DNA from: RPQJ01 sp963778185 | Lineage (GTDB): Bacteria > Pseudomonadota > Gammaproteobacteria > Steroidobacterales > Steroidobacteraceae | Direction of reading: 5' to 3' | Assembly (NCBI GenBank): GCA_963778185.1 | Contig: CAVZTF010000004.1 | Location: 310,001 to 374,000, forward strand | Length of the DNA stretch: 64,000 bases | Shown: piece by piece, positions 8,315 through 16,456 of the stretch | How positions within the stretch are numbered: the stretch's first letter is position 1 | Layout of the letters: the number at the start of each line of letters is the position of its first letter | The notes under the pieces: model-generated | The model's database searches: none | Told to the model about the DNA's origin: nothing | Seen by the model: only the letters and a program-made list of their open reading frames with translations | Translations under genes and position numbers: made by a program

Positions 8315-9556
8315 GTGGCTCGCCAGGCAGTGCGTCATGACAATTCGCGACCCGGCCGCGACGGCCACCGCTTCGCGTTCGTGCTGCACCCGCTCACGAT
8401 CGACTACATGTTCAGCCACCCGCACTACCGCTGGACACGCTACCTGCCCCGCAAGATCGTCGAACTGACCGCGGCGTACATGCCCGGGCAACTGGTCGGC
8501 ACGGCAAAGGGCGGCCGCTCGCCGGCGACCGGCCGTCCAGTCGACGGCCTCATCTACGCGCTCGGCATGACTCCGCGCCAGATGCTGACCCGGCCGCCCG
8601 ATTTCACGTATCGCCGTCTCGACCAGGCGGTGCGCGATGCCGCTGCGCGCGGCGCGAAGATCGTCGGGCTGGGGGCCTTCACCAAAGTGGTGGGCGATGC
8701 GGGTGTGACGGTGGCAGGGCGTGCGTCAATCCCGGTGACCACCGGCAACAGCCTCACGATCGCTGCGACGCTGGAAACGGCCAAGCTGGCCGCGAAACGC
8801 ATGGGCTGGAAGGACCTGGCGCGCGGCAAGGCAATGGTCGTTGGTGCGACCGGGTCGATCGGCTCGGTCTGCTCGCGACTGCTCGCGGCGGCCGTCAAGG
8901 ACGTCGTACTCGTGTCGATCGAGCCGGAGCGGCTCGCGGCGCTGAAGCGCACGATCCTGGAGGAGACGCCCGATGCCGAGGTCGAGGTCGACGTGACCAC
9001 GCAGAAGCGCGTGGGGGATTGCGACCTCATCGTAACGGCAACGTCCGCATTCGGGCAGCGCGTGCTCGACGTGAGCCAGTGCAAGCCGGGCGCCATCATC
9101 CTCGACGTCGCGCTGCCGCCGGACATCTCGGCGGAGGAGGCCGCGTTGCGCCCCGACGTCATGGTGGTCGAGAGCGGAGAGGTCGTGATTCCCGGGCCGG
9201 TGACGTTCAGCTTCAACATCGGGCTGCCGCCGGGCGTCGCCTACGCGTGCCTCGCCGAGGCCGCGCTGCTATCGATGGAGGAGCGCTTCGAGTGCTTCAC
9301 GCTGGGGCGTGACCTGCAGCCCAAGCGCGTCAAGGAGATCTACCGCCTGTTCCGCAAGCACGGGTTCGAGATCGCGCCCCTGCGCAGCTTCGGCAGGCTG
9401 CTCACGCCGGAGCTCGTCGCCGCGACCAACGCGCGCGCCGAAGAACTACGGCGCGATCCGACCCTCCTCGCGAAGGTGAAGGCCGACGCCGGCGGGAAGA
9501 TGGCGCGGATTCCCCCACGCGCCAAAGGCGTGGCCGGCGTCACGACGCTCAAGTAG
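8315..9556 (+). CDS. Long-chain acyl-ACP reductase-like (AAR-like) protein
   Basis: 413 residues from GTG 8315, chosen because GGGGAGA precedes it by 8 bases; an ATG at 8282 in the same frame lacks such a site. It resembles cyanobacterial acyl-ACP reductase, which makes fatty aldehydes from acyl-ACP with NADPH. Shared parts are GLGAFTKVVGDAG near 119, TTGNSLTIAATLETAK near 142, the Rossmann motif VVGATGSIGS near 175, and YACLAEAALLSMEE around 310, where C312 aligns with the acyl-enzyme cysteine of AAR. It is longer than AAR at the C terminus. General annotation might call it shikimate-dehydrogenase-like. Aldehyde production is inferred from homology only. Confidence 0.7.
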   Translation: MARQAVRHDNSRPGRDGHRFAFVLHPLTIDYMFSHPHYRWTRYLPRKIVELTAAYMPGQLVGTAKGGRSPATGRPVDGLIYALGMTPRQMLTRPPDFTYRRLDQAVRDAAARGAKIVGLGAFTKVVGDAGVTVAGRASIPVTTGNSLTIAATLETAKLAAKRMGWKDLARGKAMVVGATGSIGSVCSRLLAAAVKDVVLVSIEPERLAALKRTILEETPDAEVEVDVTTQKRVGDCDLIVTATSAFGQRVLDVSQCKPGAIILDVALPPDISAEEAALRPDVMVVESGEVVIPGPVTFSFNIGLPPGVAYACLAEAALLSMEERFECFTLGRDLQPKRVKEIYRLFRKHGFEIAPLRSFGRLLTPELVAATNARAEELRRDPTLLAKVKADAGGKMARIPPRAKGVAGVTTLK

Positions 9557-9563
9557 GCCAGTA

Positions 9564-9592
9564 GAGGTGCCAGTGGTCGGATCCGTCGGATC
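9564..9592 (+). repeat. Copy of a GGTGCCAGTGGTCGGATCC repeat arm
   Basis: A 29-bp block starting GAGGTGCCAGTGGTCGG is repeated exactly in direct orientation at 10154-10182, so it brackets the lipocalin gene. At the second site an inverted partner makes a long hairpin. Here only a weak partial partner (AATCCGATG near 9607) follows. It is REP-like, but no associated transposase lies in the window. Confidence 0.8.
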
Positions 9593-9642
9593 GTGGCCGC
9601 GCTGGGAATCCGATGCGAATGTTGCAGCGAACGAGGTTCTAC

Positions 9643-10155
9643 ATGAACGTTCGATACCTCCTGGCCGCCCTGGGGATGCTTCTCACGGGCTGCGGCCAGA
9701 TCCCCGACGGCGTCGAGCCTGTCCGGGCCTTCGACTCCGAGCGCTATCTCGGCACCTGGTACGAGGTCGCGCGGCTGGAGAACCGCTTCGAGCGCGGGCT
9801 CACGAAGGTTACCGCGACGTACTCGCAACGCGAAGGCGGTGGCCTGGTGGTCGTGAATCGCGGCTTCGATGCGGCGAAAGGTGAGTGGCGCGAGGCTCGG
9901 GGACGCGCGAAGTTCGCCGGCCCCTCGGATGTCGGAATGCTGAGGGTGTCGTTCTTCGGGCCGTTCTACGCCGGCTACAACGTCGTGGACCTGGACCCCA
10001 CGTACTCACACGCGCTGGTGGTGGGTGCGAACCGCTCCTATCTCTGGATTCTCTCGCGGCAGCCCGAACCACCGCGGGAAGTCGTCGAACGACTCGTTGC
10101 CCGCGGGACCGCGCTGGGCTTCGACACCAGCCAACTCGTATACGTCGAACCCTGA
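9643..10155 (+). CDS. blc: Lipocalin Blc-type outer-membrane lipoprotein
   Basis: 170 residues from ATG 9643. A longer in-frame start at 9613 exists but would bury the signal peptide. The N terminus MNVRYLLAALGMLLTGC is a lipoprotein signal with lipobox cysteine C17. The lipocalin signature is YLGTWYEVARLENRFERG near residue 35, and the body matches bacterial lipocalins of about 170-180 residues that bind lysophospholipids or fatty acids at the outer membrane. The downstream region is the hairpin repeat at 10154-10228. The gene is flanked by direct repeats (9564 and 10154), which makes it a possible recombination cassette. The preceding AAR-like gene offers a lipid-related context. Confidence 0.9.
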   Translation: MNVRYLLAALGMLLTGCGQIPDGVEPVRAFDSERYLGTWYEVARLENRFERGLTKVTATYSQREGGGLVVVNRGFDAAKGEWREARGRAKFAGPSDVGMLRVSFFGPFYAGYNVVDLDPTYSHALVVGANRSYLWILSRQPEPPREVVERLVARGTALGFDTSQLVYVEP

Positions 10156-10228
10156 GGTGCCAGTGGTCGGATCCGTCGGATCTCGACCATGGCGAGGTTG
10201 AAATCCGACGGATCCGACCACTGACACC
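10154..10228. repeat. REP-like inverted repeat (hairpin)
   Basis: The left arm 10154-10181 (starting GAGGTGCCAGTGGTCGG) pairs with the right arm 10203-10228 (ATCCGACGGATCCGACCAC then TGACACC), about 26 bp with one mismatch around a roughly 21-base loop. It sits between the convergent lipocalin and DUF4396 genes and could act as a bidirectional terminator. The left arm is identical to 9564-9592, and the element is related in layout to the larger hairpin at 15645-15740. Confidence 0.85.
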
Positions 10229-10230
10229 GC

Positions 10231-10710
10231 TTAGCGGCCGCGGGCAATCAGCCATCGGTTCACGGGAAAGGCAGCGGCGCCGGCCACCAGGAGCGAGAAG
10301 GCGAGGCTGACCCAGAAGATCACGCTGCCGAGGCCTGCCGACATCGCCCCGGGGATCGCCAGCATGACGGCGTTGTCAACGATCTCCATGATGGCGATCG
10401 ACGCGGTATCCGCCGCCAAAGCAACCTTGAGCGCCCGACGCAACCCGAGGCCGCCGCGCAGCAGCGGCAGCATCGTGAGGGCGTAGCCGAACCCCAACGC
10501 CATCACCACGGCCAGGGCGATCGTGGCTCCATTGCCCCAGCCAAGCGCGGTGCCAATCACCATTCCGAGCACCTCACCGATGGCGCACCCGGTGAGACAG
10601 TGGACCGTCGCGCCGAAAGCCAGCCGGTTGAGCGATGCCCCGGCGACGCCGTGGCCGTGATGCCCGTGGGCCAGCGGGTGAGCGCCGTGCGAGCCGTGTG
10701 CGTGTTCCAT
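10231..10710 (-). CDS. DUF4396 membrane protein with His-rich N terminus
   Basis: 159 residues from ATG 10710, which has GGAGGG 4 bases upstream; an in-frame start seven codons earlier is less likely. Residues 1-22 are very histidine-rich (HAHGSHGAHPLAHGHHGHG), suggesting metal binding. Four hydrophobic segments follow and match the DUF4396 family, whose function is unknown. A textbook MerR-type promoter (10743-10774) reads into this gene from the divergent merR-like gene, so expression is probably metal- or stress-induced. Export, import or sensing of a metal is inference. Confidence 0.8.
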   Translation of the reverse strand: MEHAHGSHGAHPLAHGHHGHGVAGASLNRLAFGATVHCLTGCAIGEVLGMVIGTALGWGNGATIALAVVMALGFGYALTMLPLLRGGLGLRRALKVALAADTASIAIMEIVDNAVMLAIPGAMSAGLGSVIFWVSLAFSLLVAGAAAFPVNRWLIARGR

Positions 10711-10742
10711 GATTCCCTCCTCGTTGCTCATCGCGTGGCTGC

Positions 10743-10774
10743 ACTTTAAGCTCCGTACTACGGTACGGAGTCAA
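10743..10774 (-). promoter_or_regulatory. MerR-type promoter/operator
   Basis: On the reverse strand a -35 TTGACT (10769-10774) is followed by the perfect dyad CTCCGTAC-4-GTACGGAG (10751-10770) and a -10-like TTAAAG/TAAAGT with a 19-20 bp spacer. The over-long spacer spanning a dyad is the hallmark of MerR-activated promoters, and the half-sites closely resemble the merT operator. It drives the DUF4396 gene. Confidence 0.85.
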
Positions 10775-10785
10775 GGGGGGCCGCC

Positions 10786-11190
10786 ATGCCGCGCATGACC
10801 ATCGGGCGCTTCGCCCGAGAGGCCGGCGTCGGGACGGAAACCGTACGCTACTACCAGCGCCGGGGACTGCTGCCGGTGCCGTCCGCCGGGTCGAGCGCCT
10901 ACCGCGAGTACGACGAGGAGTTGCTGCGCCGCCTGCGCTTCATCCGCCGCGTCCAGGCTGCGGGCTTCACGCTCACGGAGATCCGCGAACTGCTGCGGCT
11001 CGATCGCAGCCGGGACCGCCTGCGGATCCGCGACGTCGCGAGCGGCAAGCTCGCCGAGCTCGACCACCGCATCGACGAGCTGCAGCGCATCGCGCGTGCC
11101 CTCGAGCACGTCGTGCACGAATGCGTGCACGGCGACGCCTCCCGTCCTTGCCCCATCATTGAAGCCTTCGAACACGGGGCCCGGTCGTGA
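10786..11190 (+). CDS. MerR-family transcriptional regulator (MerR/Hg-like, two cysteines)
   Basis: 134 residues. The N-terminal winged helix (IGRFAREAGVGTETVRYYQRRGLL) is typical of MerR, followed by a dimerisation helix at about 80-110 and a C-terminal metal-binding loop. C113 and C122 (C-x8-C followed by PIIEAF) align with the C117/C126 pair of mercury-responsive MerR. The third mercury ligand, C82 of MerR, is absent: the equivalent stretch RSRDRLRIRD has no cysteine. It is divergent from the DUF4396 gene, whose promoter has the MerR dyad. Its stop overlaps the GTG of the next gene. Confidence 0.85.
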   Translation: MPRMTIGRFAREAGVGTETVRYYQRRGLLPVPSAGSSAYREYDEELLRRLRFIRRVQAAGFTLTEIRELLRLDRSRDRLRIRDVASGKLAELDHRIDELQRIARALEHVVHECVHGDASRPCPIIEAFEHGARS

Positions 11191-13847
11191 CGCCGCTGCC
11201 GTTGACCAAGTTCCGCATCCCGCGCCTGCGCAGCGAGACCGTGGAGCGCCCGGAGCTGCTCGCGCGGCTCGAACGAGCAGTGGCGGACGATCCCGTCACG
11301 GTCCTGTGCGCGCCGGGAGGCTCCGGCAAGACGACGCTGCTCGCGCAGCTCGCCACGCGCGCGGCGGCCGGGTCGAGCGTAGTCTGGATCTCGATCGACG
11401 AAGACGACGACGACGCGAACCGCCTGTTCGCGACCCTGACGCACGGGCTCGAGCCATTGCAGCTCGCCTGGGAGACCGAACCGGAGCAACTCATCGCGCG
11501 CGTCGCGGGCACCGGCGCGCAGAGCCGCGCGGCGCTCGCCACGCTCGTGAACGCGCTGTGCACCTCGGTGACGCCGCGCATCCTGATCGTGCTCGACGAC
11601 CTGCACCGGATCGGCCGTCCCGACGCCTTCGCACTGCTCGATTCGCTGGTCGAGCGGCTGCCCGACCACGTGACGTTGCTGATGGGCACGCGCGTGGAGC
11701 CGCCGCTGCAGCTCGCGCGCTGGCGCGCGCACGGCGAACTGGGCGAGTTCTCGCTCGACGACCTGCGCTTCACCGAGGAGGAGGCGACGCGACTCGCCGC
11801 CAGCGCGGCGAACCCCATCGCCGACGAGCGGATGGTGCACGAGGCGCTCGCGCGGACCCAGGGATGGGCCGTGGGACTCACGATGCTGCTGCAGTCGCGC
11901 TGGGGAGCCCCGCGTTCGGGCCGCGGCTCGCGCGGCGCGACCGGGGAAGCCGCGCAGCGCAATCTCTTCGCCTACCTCGCGAAGGAGGTGCTCGGCAGCC
12001 TGCCGCGCGACCTGCAGGACTTCGTGCTGCGCACGGCGATCCTGACCGAACTCGAGCCCGGGCTCTGCCACGCCGTCACCGGCCGCGAGGACGCGGCCGC
12101 CGTGCTCGAGGACCTCTATCGCCGCAACCTGTTCCTCACCGCCATCGACGACTCGGTGCCGGTGCTGCGCTTTCACGACCTGTTTCGCGAGTTCCTCGAG
12201 TCGGAACTCGCTCGGCGCCTGCCGTCCGAGGTACGCGCCCTGCACGAGCGGGCCGCGCGTTCCGAGGTGGCGTCGGCCCGCGTGGTGCATCACTTCCTCG
12301 CGGCCGGGTGCTGGGACGAAGCCATCCGACGCATCCTCGAGGTCGGCGAATCGCTGCTCGCCGAGGGCGGCGTCGCGACGGTGGAGCGCTGGATCGAGCA
12401 GGTGCCGGAGACGGCCCGCGCGGGCAACCCGCGTCTCTCATATCTCACCGGCACGATCGCGTGGATGCGCTGGGACTGGGCCCGTGCGCAGCGCGAACTC
12501 GTGCCTGCCGTGGAGGGGCTCACCGACCCCGCCGAGGCCCGCCCGCGCGTGCGCGCAATGTTCCAGCTCGTCGACGCGCTGAATTCCTCCGGCGACCTGC
12601 GCGCGGCCTGGGCGCGCCTGGAGGAGGTGAGCCGCTTGCCGCTCGACGACCTCGGGCAGGCGGAGCTCGCGCTGCAATGCGCCTGGTGCCTCGCGCCGGC
12701 GGGCGAGGTCGAGGCCGTCGCGCGCTACATGCAGGAATTCGTTGCACATGCCGAGCGCAACCCGGCGACGATCTGCCCGGTCACCGCCGGGCGTGTCCAC
12801 TGCATGTTGATCGGGCTGCCCGGCATCGCCGACACTTTCGACCGCTTCGCCGCGCTCTGCAATCGCATCGCGGGCCCCGCGAGCGCTCCCTGGCAGCTGG
12901 CGGCGCTGGCCGTCGAAGGCTGGGCGAGGATCTGGCAAGGCGAGCGCGCGGCCGCTGGAAAGATCGTTGCCCGTGCCGAGGACCTCTACCACCGATTCGG
13001 CAGCATCCGGCTGGTGGGCGAGCGGCTCGGGCAGGTCAAGGCCGTCTACAGCATGGCCGTGGGCCGTCACGCCGACGCGATCGCCATCGCCCGGCGGCAT
13101 CTGGCGGGCCTCGAGGCTCCCGAAGTCGCCTGGCACAGTGCCGTCTGGCTGCGGTCCTACCGGCACGCGCTCGCGCGCATGTATTGGATCGCCGGCGAAC
13201 CGGCCGGTTTCTTCGAGGTGTTGCCGCACCTGATCGCGCCGCGCACGCCGGTGGAATGGCCGTACAACGAGGTGGCCGCGGACACTGTGCGCGGGCAGGC
13301 GGCGCTGCTGCGCAGCGACGCGCGCGCCGCGATCGAGCCGTTCGAGCAGGCCTGTGAAGGCTATGCCCGTCACCGCATGCCGGCGATCTTCTGTGATCCC
13401 CGCGTGGGCCTGGCCTATGCCTGGTCTGCCCTCGGTGACCGCAAGCGGGCCTGGCAGGCCTTCGAGCCGACGTACCGCGAGGTCACGGAAGAGGGCGCCT
13501 ACGGGTTGCTGGTGCTCGATTCGCGACGCCACGTCACGGCCGTTCTCGATGCGCTGCCGGCCGACGTGCGCCGAGCTCCCGAGACCGAGGCGATCCGGCG
13601 TCGGCTCGCCGAGTGGGCGCCGGAGGCGGCCGCCGGGCCGGAGCCCCAGGGCCCGCTCGCCTCGCTGACCGAACGCGAGCTCGAGGTCCTCGAGCAGGTC
13701 GCCGCGGGCGCGGGCAACAAGCACATCGCCCGTGATCTCGACCTGAGCCTGCACACCGTCAAGCGCCACATCGCCAATATCCTCGACAAGCTCGACTGCG
13801 CCTCGCGCGGCCAGGCGGCGGACCTCTACCGGAGGCAGGCCGGCTGA
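11187..13847 (+). CDS. MalT-like LuxR-family ATP-dependent regulator
   Basis: 886 residues starting with GTG that overlaps the merR-like stop (GTGA). The N-terminal STAND-type NTPase has Walker A APGGSGKTT at 42-50 and a Walker B ILIVLDDLH near 131. A TPR-like helical middle region spans roughly 350-790. The C-terminal LuxR helix-turn-helix (LTERELEVLEQVAAG ... HTVKRHIANILDKL) begins near 825. Proteins of this MalT/LAL build are activated by ligand and ATP. The effector and targets are unknown. Close coupling to the merR-like gene is odd and may be incidental. Confidence 0.88.
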   Translation: MTPLPLTKFRIPRLRSETVERPELLARLERAVADDPVTVLCAPGGSGKTTLLAQLATRAAAGSSVVWISIDEDDDDANRLFATLTHGLEPLQLAWETEPEQLIARVAGTGAQSRAALATLVNALCTSVTPRILIVLDDLHRIGRPDAFALLDSLVERLPDHVTLLMGTRVEPPLQLARWRAHGELGEFSLDDLRFTEEEATRLAASAANPIADERMVHEALARTQGWAVGLTMLLQSRWGAPRSGRGSRGATGEAAQRNLFAYLAKEVLGSLPRDLQDFVLRTAILTELEPGLCHAVTGREDAAAVLEDLYRRNLFLTAIDDSVPVLRFHDLFREFLESELARRLPSEVRALHERAARSEVASARVVHHFLAAGCWDEAIRRILEVGESLLAEGGVATVERWIEQVPETARAGNPRLSYLTGTIAWMRWDWARAQRELVPAVEGLTDPAEARPRVRAMFQLVDALNSSGDLRAAWARLEEVSRLPLDDLGQAELALQCAWCLAPAGEVEAVARYMQEFVAHAERNPATICPVTAGRVHCMLIGLPGIADTFDRFAALCNRIAGPASAPWQLAALAVEGWARIWQGERAAAGKIVARAEDLYHRFGSIRLVGERLGQVKAVYSMAVGRHADAIAIARRHLAGLEAPEVAWHSAVWLRSYRHALARMYWIAGEPAGFFEVLPHLIAPRTPVEWPYNEVAADTVRGQAALLRSDARAAIEPFEQACEGYARHRMPAIFCDPRVGLAYAWSALGDRKRAWQAFEPTYREVTEEGAYGLLVLDSRRHVTAVLDALPADVRRAPETEAIRRRLAEWAPEAAAGPEPQGPLASLTERELEVLEQVAAGAGNKHIARDLDLSLHTVKRHIANILDKLDCASRGQAADLYRRQAG

Positions 13848-13948
13848 CATTCCCGGGCCTGGCTGCGGTGGCCCGCGGCATGGCTCTTTCGGCGGATGGC
13901 GCGCTGGACCTGCCCGCCCCGACACTGCGACCCGTCGGCAACCGGCCG

Positions 13949-14383
13949 ATGACGACCGAGGCCGCCGTGAGCGCCACCCTGACCGCTCCACCCGCCCCCA
14001 CCGACCTGGATGGCCTGCGTGCCTGCGTCGAGTCCCTGCGCGACCTCTACGCCGAGGACGTGCGCTGGATCGCCCCGCGCCGCGGCATCGAGTGGGTCGG
14101 GCGCGAGACCGTCATCCGCAACCTGCTGCGCGAGGCCGCGTCCATGCGCGAGCCGCGTTTCACGCCGCTGCGTCGCAACCAGTGCGGCCAGCAGGTGTTC
14201 GACGAGTACGCCGTGCGCTTCGTCTTCGACGGCGACGGGATCGAAGGGATCGTCCTGCATCCGGGCGACCCCGTGGAGCTCGAGCGCCTGCGCATCCTCA
14301 CGATCGCTGACGGCCGCATCGCGGTCGAGACCTGCATCGAGACCTGGTCGGTGCTGCCGGGGGATCACACGCGTATCCCCTGA
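13949..14383 (+). CDS. SnoaL/NTF2-like protein
   Basis: 144 residues from ATG 13949; in-frame starts at 13868 and 13880 would add a Pro-rich, poorly conserved N terminus, and none has a clear ribosome-binding site. The body (CVESLRDLYAEDVRWIAPRRGIEWVGRETVIRNLL ... VFDEYAVRFVFDGDGIEG) is the alpha+beta cone fold of NTF2-like/SnoaL-like proteins, which are small cyclases, isomerases or binding proteins. It follows the LuxR regulator by 101 bp on the same strand. No specific function can be given. Confidence 0.6.
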   Translation: MTTEAAVSATLTAPPAPTDLDGLRACVESLRDLYAEDVRWIAPRRGIEWVGRETVIRNLLREAASMREPRFTPLRRNQCGQQVFDEYAVRFVFDGDGIEGIVLHPGDPVELERLRILTIADGRIAVETCIETWSVLPGDHTRIP

Positions 14384-14510
14384 CCCTCCGCGGGGCATGG
14401 CTCTCCGCCGCACCTCCGCTGGCTCCTCGGAGCGATGAGCCAGTCACCCCATCCCCGCGACACTGGACCCACTCGGATGCATTGCATCCACCGACGCAGG
14501 GGGGAATCAC

Positions 14511-15044
14511 ATGACCGGGATCAATTCGCGCCGCACCCGCATGGGACGGCCTTTCGCCGCGCTGCTGACGATCGTGGGGCTGTGCTCCGTGGAGACCGCC
14601 ATGGCGGACCCGGCGGGCCACGACGAGGCTGTCCAGCGCGGGCGATACCTGGTCCAGATCGGCGGCTGCAACGACTGCCACACGGCGGGCTATGCGGAGC
14701 AGGCGGGGGCGGTCCCGGAGTCGGAGTGGCTCAAGGGCCAGGCGGTCGGCTTCCAGGGCCCCTGGGGCACCTCGTATCCGGCCAATCTCCGCCTGACGCT
14801 GCAGGCGATGTCCGAGGAACAGTGGCTGTCATACGCCCGCCTGCCGCGGATGCCGCCGATGCCCTGGTTCAATCTCCGGGACATGAGCGACGCGGACCTG
14901 CGCGCCATGTATCGCTACGTGCGTTCGCTGGGCGCCGCGGGCGAGTTCGCGCCGCCGAATGCCCCGCCCGGCGGCCGTGTCCAGACGCCGGTGATCGTCT
15001 TCGTGCCGCAGCTGCCCGCGCAGGTCGCCCAGGCCGTCCGCTGA
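14511..15044 (+). CDS. Periplasmic monoheme cytochrome c
   Basis: 177 residues. The start at 14511 follows GGGGGGAATCAC, a strong ribosome-binding site. A signal peptide spans about residues 1-31 (cleavage near TAMA-DP). One heme c site, CNDCH, lies at 53-57, with methionines further on (around AMSEEQW, MPPMPW) as possible axial ligands. The C terminus is Pro/Val-rich. It should carry electrons in the periplasm. It is followed by a broken small gene, so its partner is not obvious. Confidence 0.85.
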   Translation: MTGINSRRTRMGRPFAALLTIVGLCSVETAMADPAGHDEAVQRGRYLVQIGGCNDCHTAGYAEQAGAVPESEWLKGQAVGFQGPWGTSYPANLRLTLQAMSEEQWLSYARLPRMPPMPWFNLRDMSDADLRAMYRYVRSLGAAGEFAPPNAPPGGRVQTPVIVFVPQLPAQVAQAVR

Positions 15045-15072
15045 ACAACCAGGGAACCTCGGGAGAACGCCG

Positions 15073-15642
15073 ATGTTGATCCGCATGTTTGCCTTCGTCT
15101 GGCTCTGTCTGTGCTCGCTCGCCGCCAGCGCGACGCCCAACGGCGTGCCGGTGCCGAAAGCCGCTTACTCCGCCGGAGGCAAGGAGTGCACGGAGATCGA
15201 CATGCAGGGAATGCAGAGCGTGATGATCCTGCGACCGGACAGGCAGCTGGGCTGGACGCTGATGCCGGCCCGGCTGAAGACGTGACGATCACCAAGGTGG
15301 GCGACATCGACCCGCAGTTGTTCGAGCTGCCGGAGCGCTGCAAGGCCATGCCTTCGTTCCCGGGCCCATCCGGGAGGTGACGAAGAAAAACGGCTATTCC
15401 CCATGCGCGCATCGCGGCCACCGGGGCCTACCAGTTCGACCGCGCGCTGCGGAAGGAAGCGGCGTCATTCAACGAGCAGTACCTGCGCGAGGCGGTGCAG
15501 CTCGCGCAGTCTTCGCCATCGAAGTCCGGCAAGCTGCCGCTTGCAGCGGAGTACTACTCGGTCGCTGCAGAAGCAGCAGGCGGTGGGCGCCCCGGACTCC
15601 GCTCGCAAGGCCGACGAACTCGCCGACGATCTCGGCATCTGA
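15073..15642 (+). pseudogene. Frameshifted small secreted protein gene(s)
   Basis: An ATG at 15073 begins a 70-residue frame with a signal peptide (MLIRMFAFVWLCLCSLAASA) and a DUF4412-like stretch (GGKECTEIDMQGMQSVMIL). The frame stops at 15285, but sensible sequence continues in other frames: DVTITKVGDIDPQLFELPE after about 15290, then EAASFNEQYLREAVQLAQ, and finally QQAVGAPDSARKADELADD ending at TGA 15640-15642. At least two or three frame changes are needed to join these parts. This may be one or two genes hit by assembly indels rather than true decay. No function is claimed. Confidence 0.5.
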
Positions 15643-15644
15643 GT

Positions 15645-15740
15645 GGTGCCGGTGATCGGATCGCACAAAGGGGACATCTTCCGGTTTCCTGCGGAAAAAC
15701 CGGAGAATGTCCCCTATTTACGATCCGACCACCGGCACCT
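15645..15740. repeat. Large imperfect hairpin element (REP/MITE-like)
   Basis: Outer arms GGTGCCGGTGATCGGATCG and CGATCCGACCACCGGCACC, middle arms AAAGGGGACATCTTCCGG and CCGGAGAATGTCCCCTATTT, and an inner GGTTT/AAACC form a nearly continuous 90-bp fold. It sits between the broken gene and the rhomboid gene. The 16-bp piece GAATGTCCCCTATTTA recurs at 48363-48378. Its outer arm has the same plan as the repeat at 10154. Confidence 0.85.
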
Positions 15741-15754
15741 GTTAATCTCTCTTG

Positions 15755-16348
15755 ATGAGTATTGCGCTGGCCATCTTCGTTGCGACGATAATCGCGAGCC
15801 TCGCGGGGCTGTACGCCGCGCCGCAGGTCATCGAGCGCAGCCTGTTCCGGCCGTTCTGGTTCCTGCGCAAGAAGCAGTACGAGACCGTCGTCACCAGCGG
15901 CTTCGTGCACGCCGACCTGGCGCACCTGATCTTCAACATGGTGACGTTCTACTTCTTCGCGTTCCCGCTCGAGCGTCACATCGGCTCGGCGAAGTTCGCG
16001 GTGCTGTACTTCCTGGGGCTGGCCCTGAGCGATCTCGGCACCTGGCGCAAGCACAAGGACGACCCGCAGTACGCCTCCCTCGGCGCGTCGGGCGCGATCT
16101 CGGCAGTGCTGTTCGCCTCGATCGTCTACTTCCCCTGGCAGAAGCTGTTCATCATCCCGATCCCCGTGCCCATCCCCGCGCCGCTGTTCGCCATCGGCTA
16201 CGTCGCGTACTCCTGGTACTCGGCCCGGCAGCAGCGCGGGCGGATCAACCACGACGCCCACCTCGGCGGCGCGATCTTCGGTCTGCTCTTCGTGCTCCTC
16301 ACCGACCCCGGCGCCTACTCGAACCTGCTGCGCTGGGCCGGGGCCTGA
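15755..16348 (+). CDS. Rhomboid-family intramembrane serine protease
   Basis: 197 residues with six hydrophobic segments. The catalytic dyad of rhomboid proteases is present: S112 in SLGASGAIS and H169 in INHDAHLGGA. HADLAHLIFNM near residue 52 matches the conserved His/Asn segment of the second helix. The protein cleaves membrane substrates within the bilayer. Substrates are unknown. An in-frame TTG just before ATG 15755 is ignored. The upstream hairpin element ends 14 bp before the start. Confidence 0.9.
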   Translation: MSIALAIFVATIIASLAGLYAAPQVIERSLFRPFWFLRKKQYETVVTSGFVHADLAHLIFNMVTFYFFAFPLERHIGSAKFAVLYFLGLALSDLGTWRKHKDDPQYASLGASGAISAVLFASIVYFPWQKLFIIPIPVPIPAPLFAIGYVAYSWYSARQQRGRINHDAHLGGAIFGLLFVLLTDPGAYSNLLRWAGA

Positions 16349-16456
16349 GCGAAGAAACTGAGAAGGCCGTCGAGCCCGTGACCCGCGTCGCGCCGGTCGC
16401 GCGCGGTTTAGGTACACTGCGCGGGGCTTATTCTGCCTTCTCAACGGGTGGTGCAC

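Noticed and set aside
4349..9556. Cyanobacteria-like alkane pathway (AAR plus diiron aldehyde deformylating oxygenase)
   Set aside because: The diiron protein is 321 residues, is 3 kb away, lies in a separate transcription unit under a response regulator, and does not resemble the 230-residue oxygenase beyond the general ligand pattern.
13870..14410. Repeated GGCATGGCTCT around the SnoaL-like gene
   Set aside because: Only an 11-base match with unrelated flanks, one of them inside possible coding sequence; probably chance.
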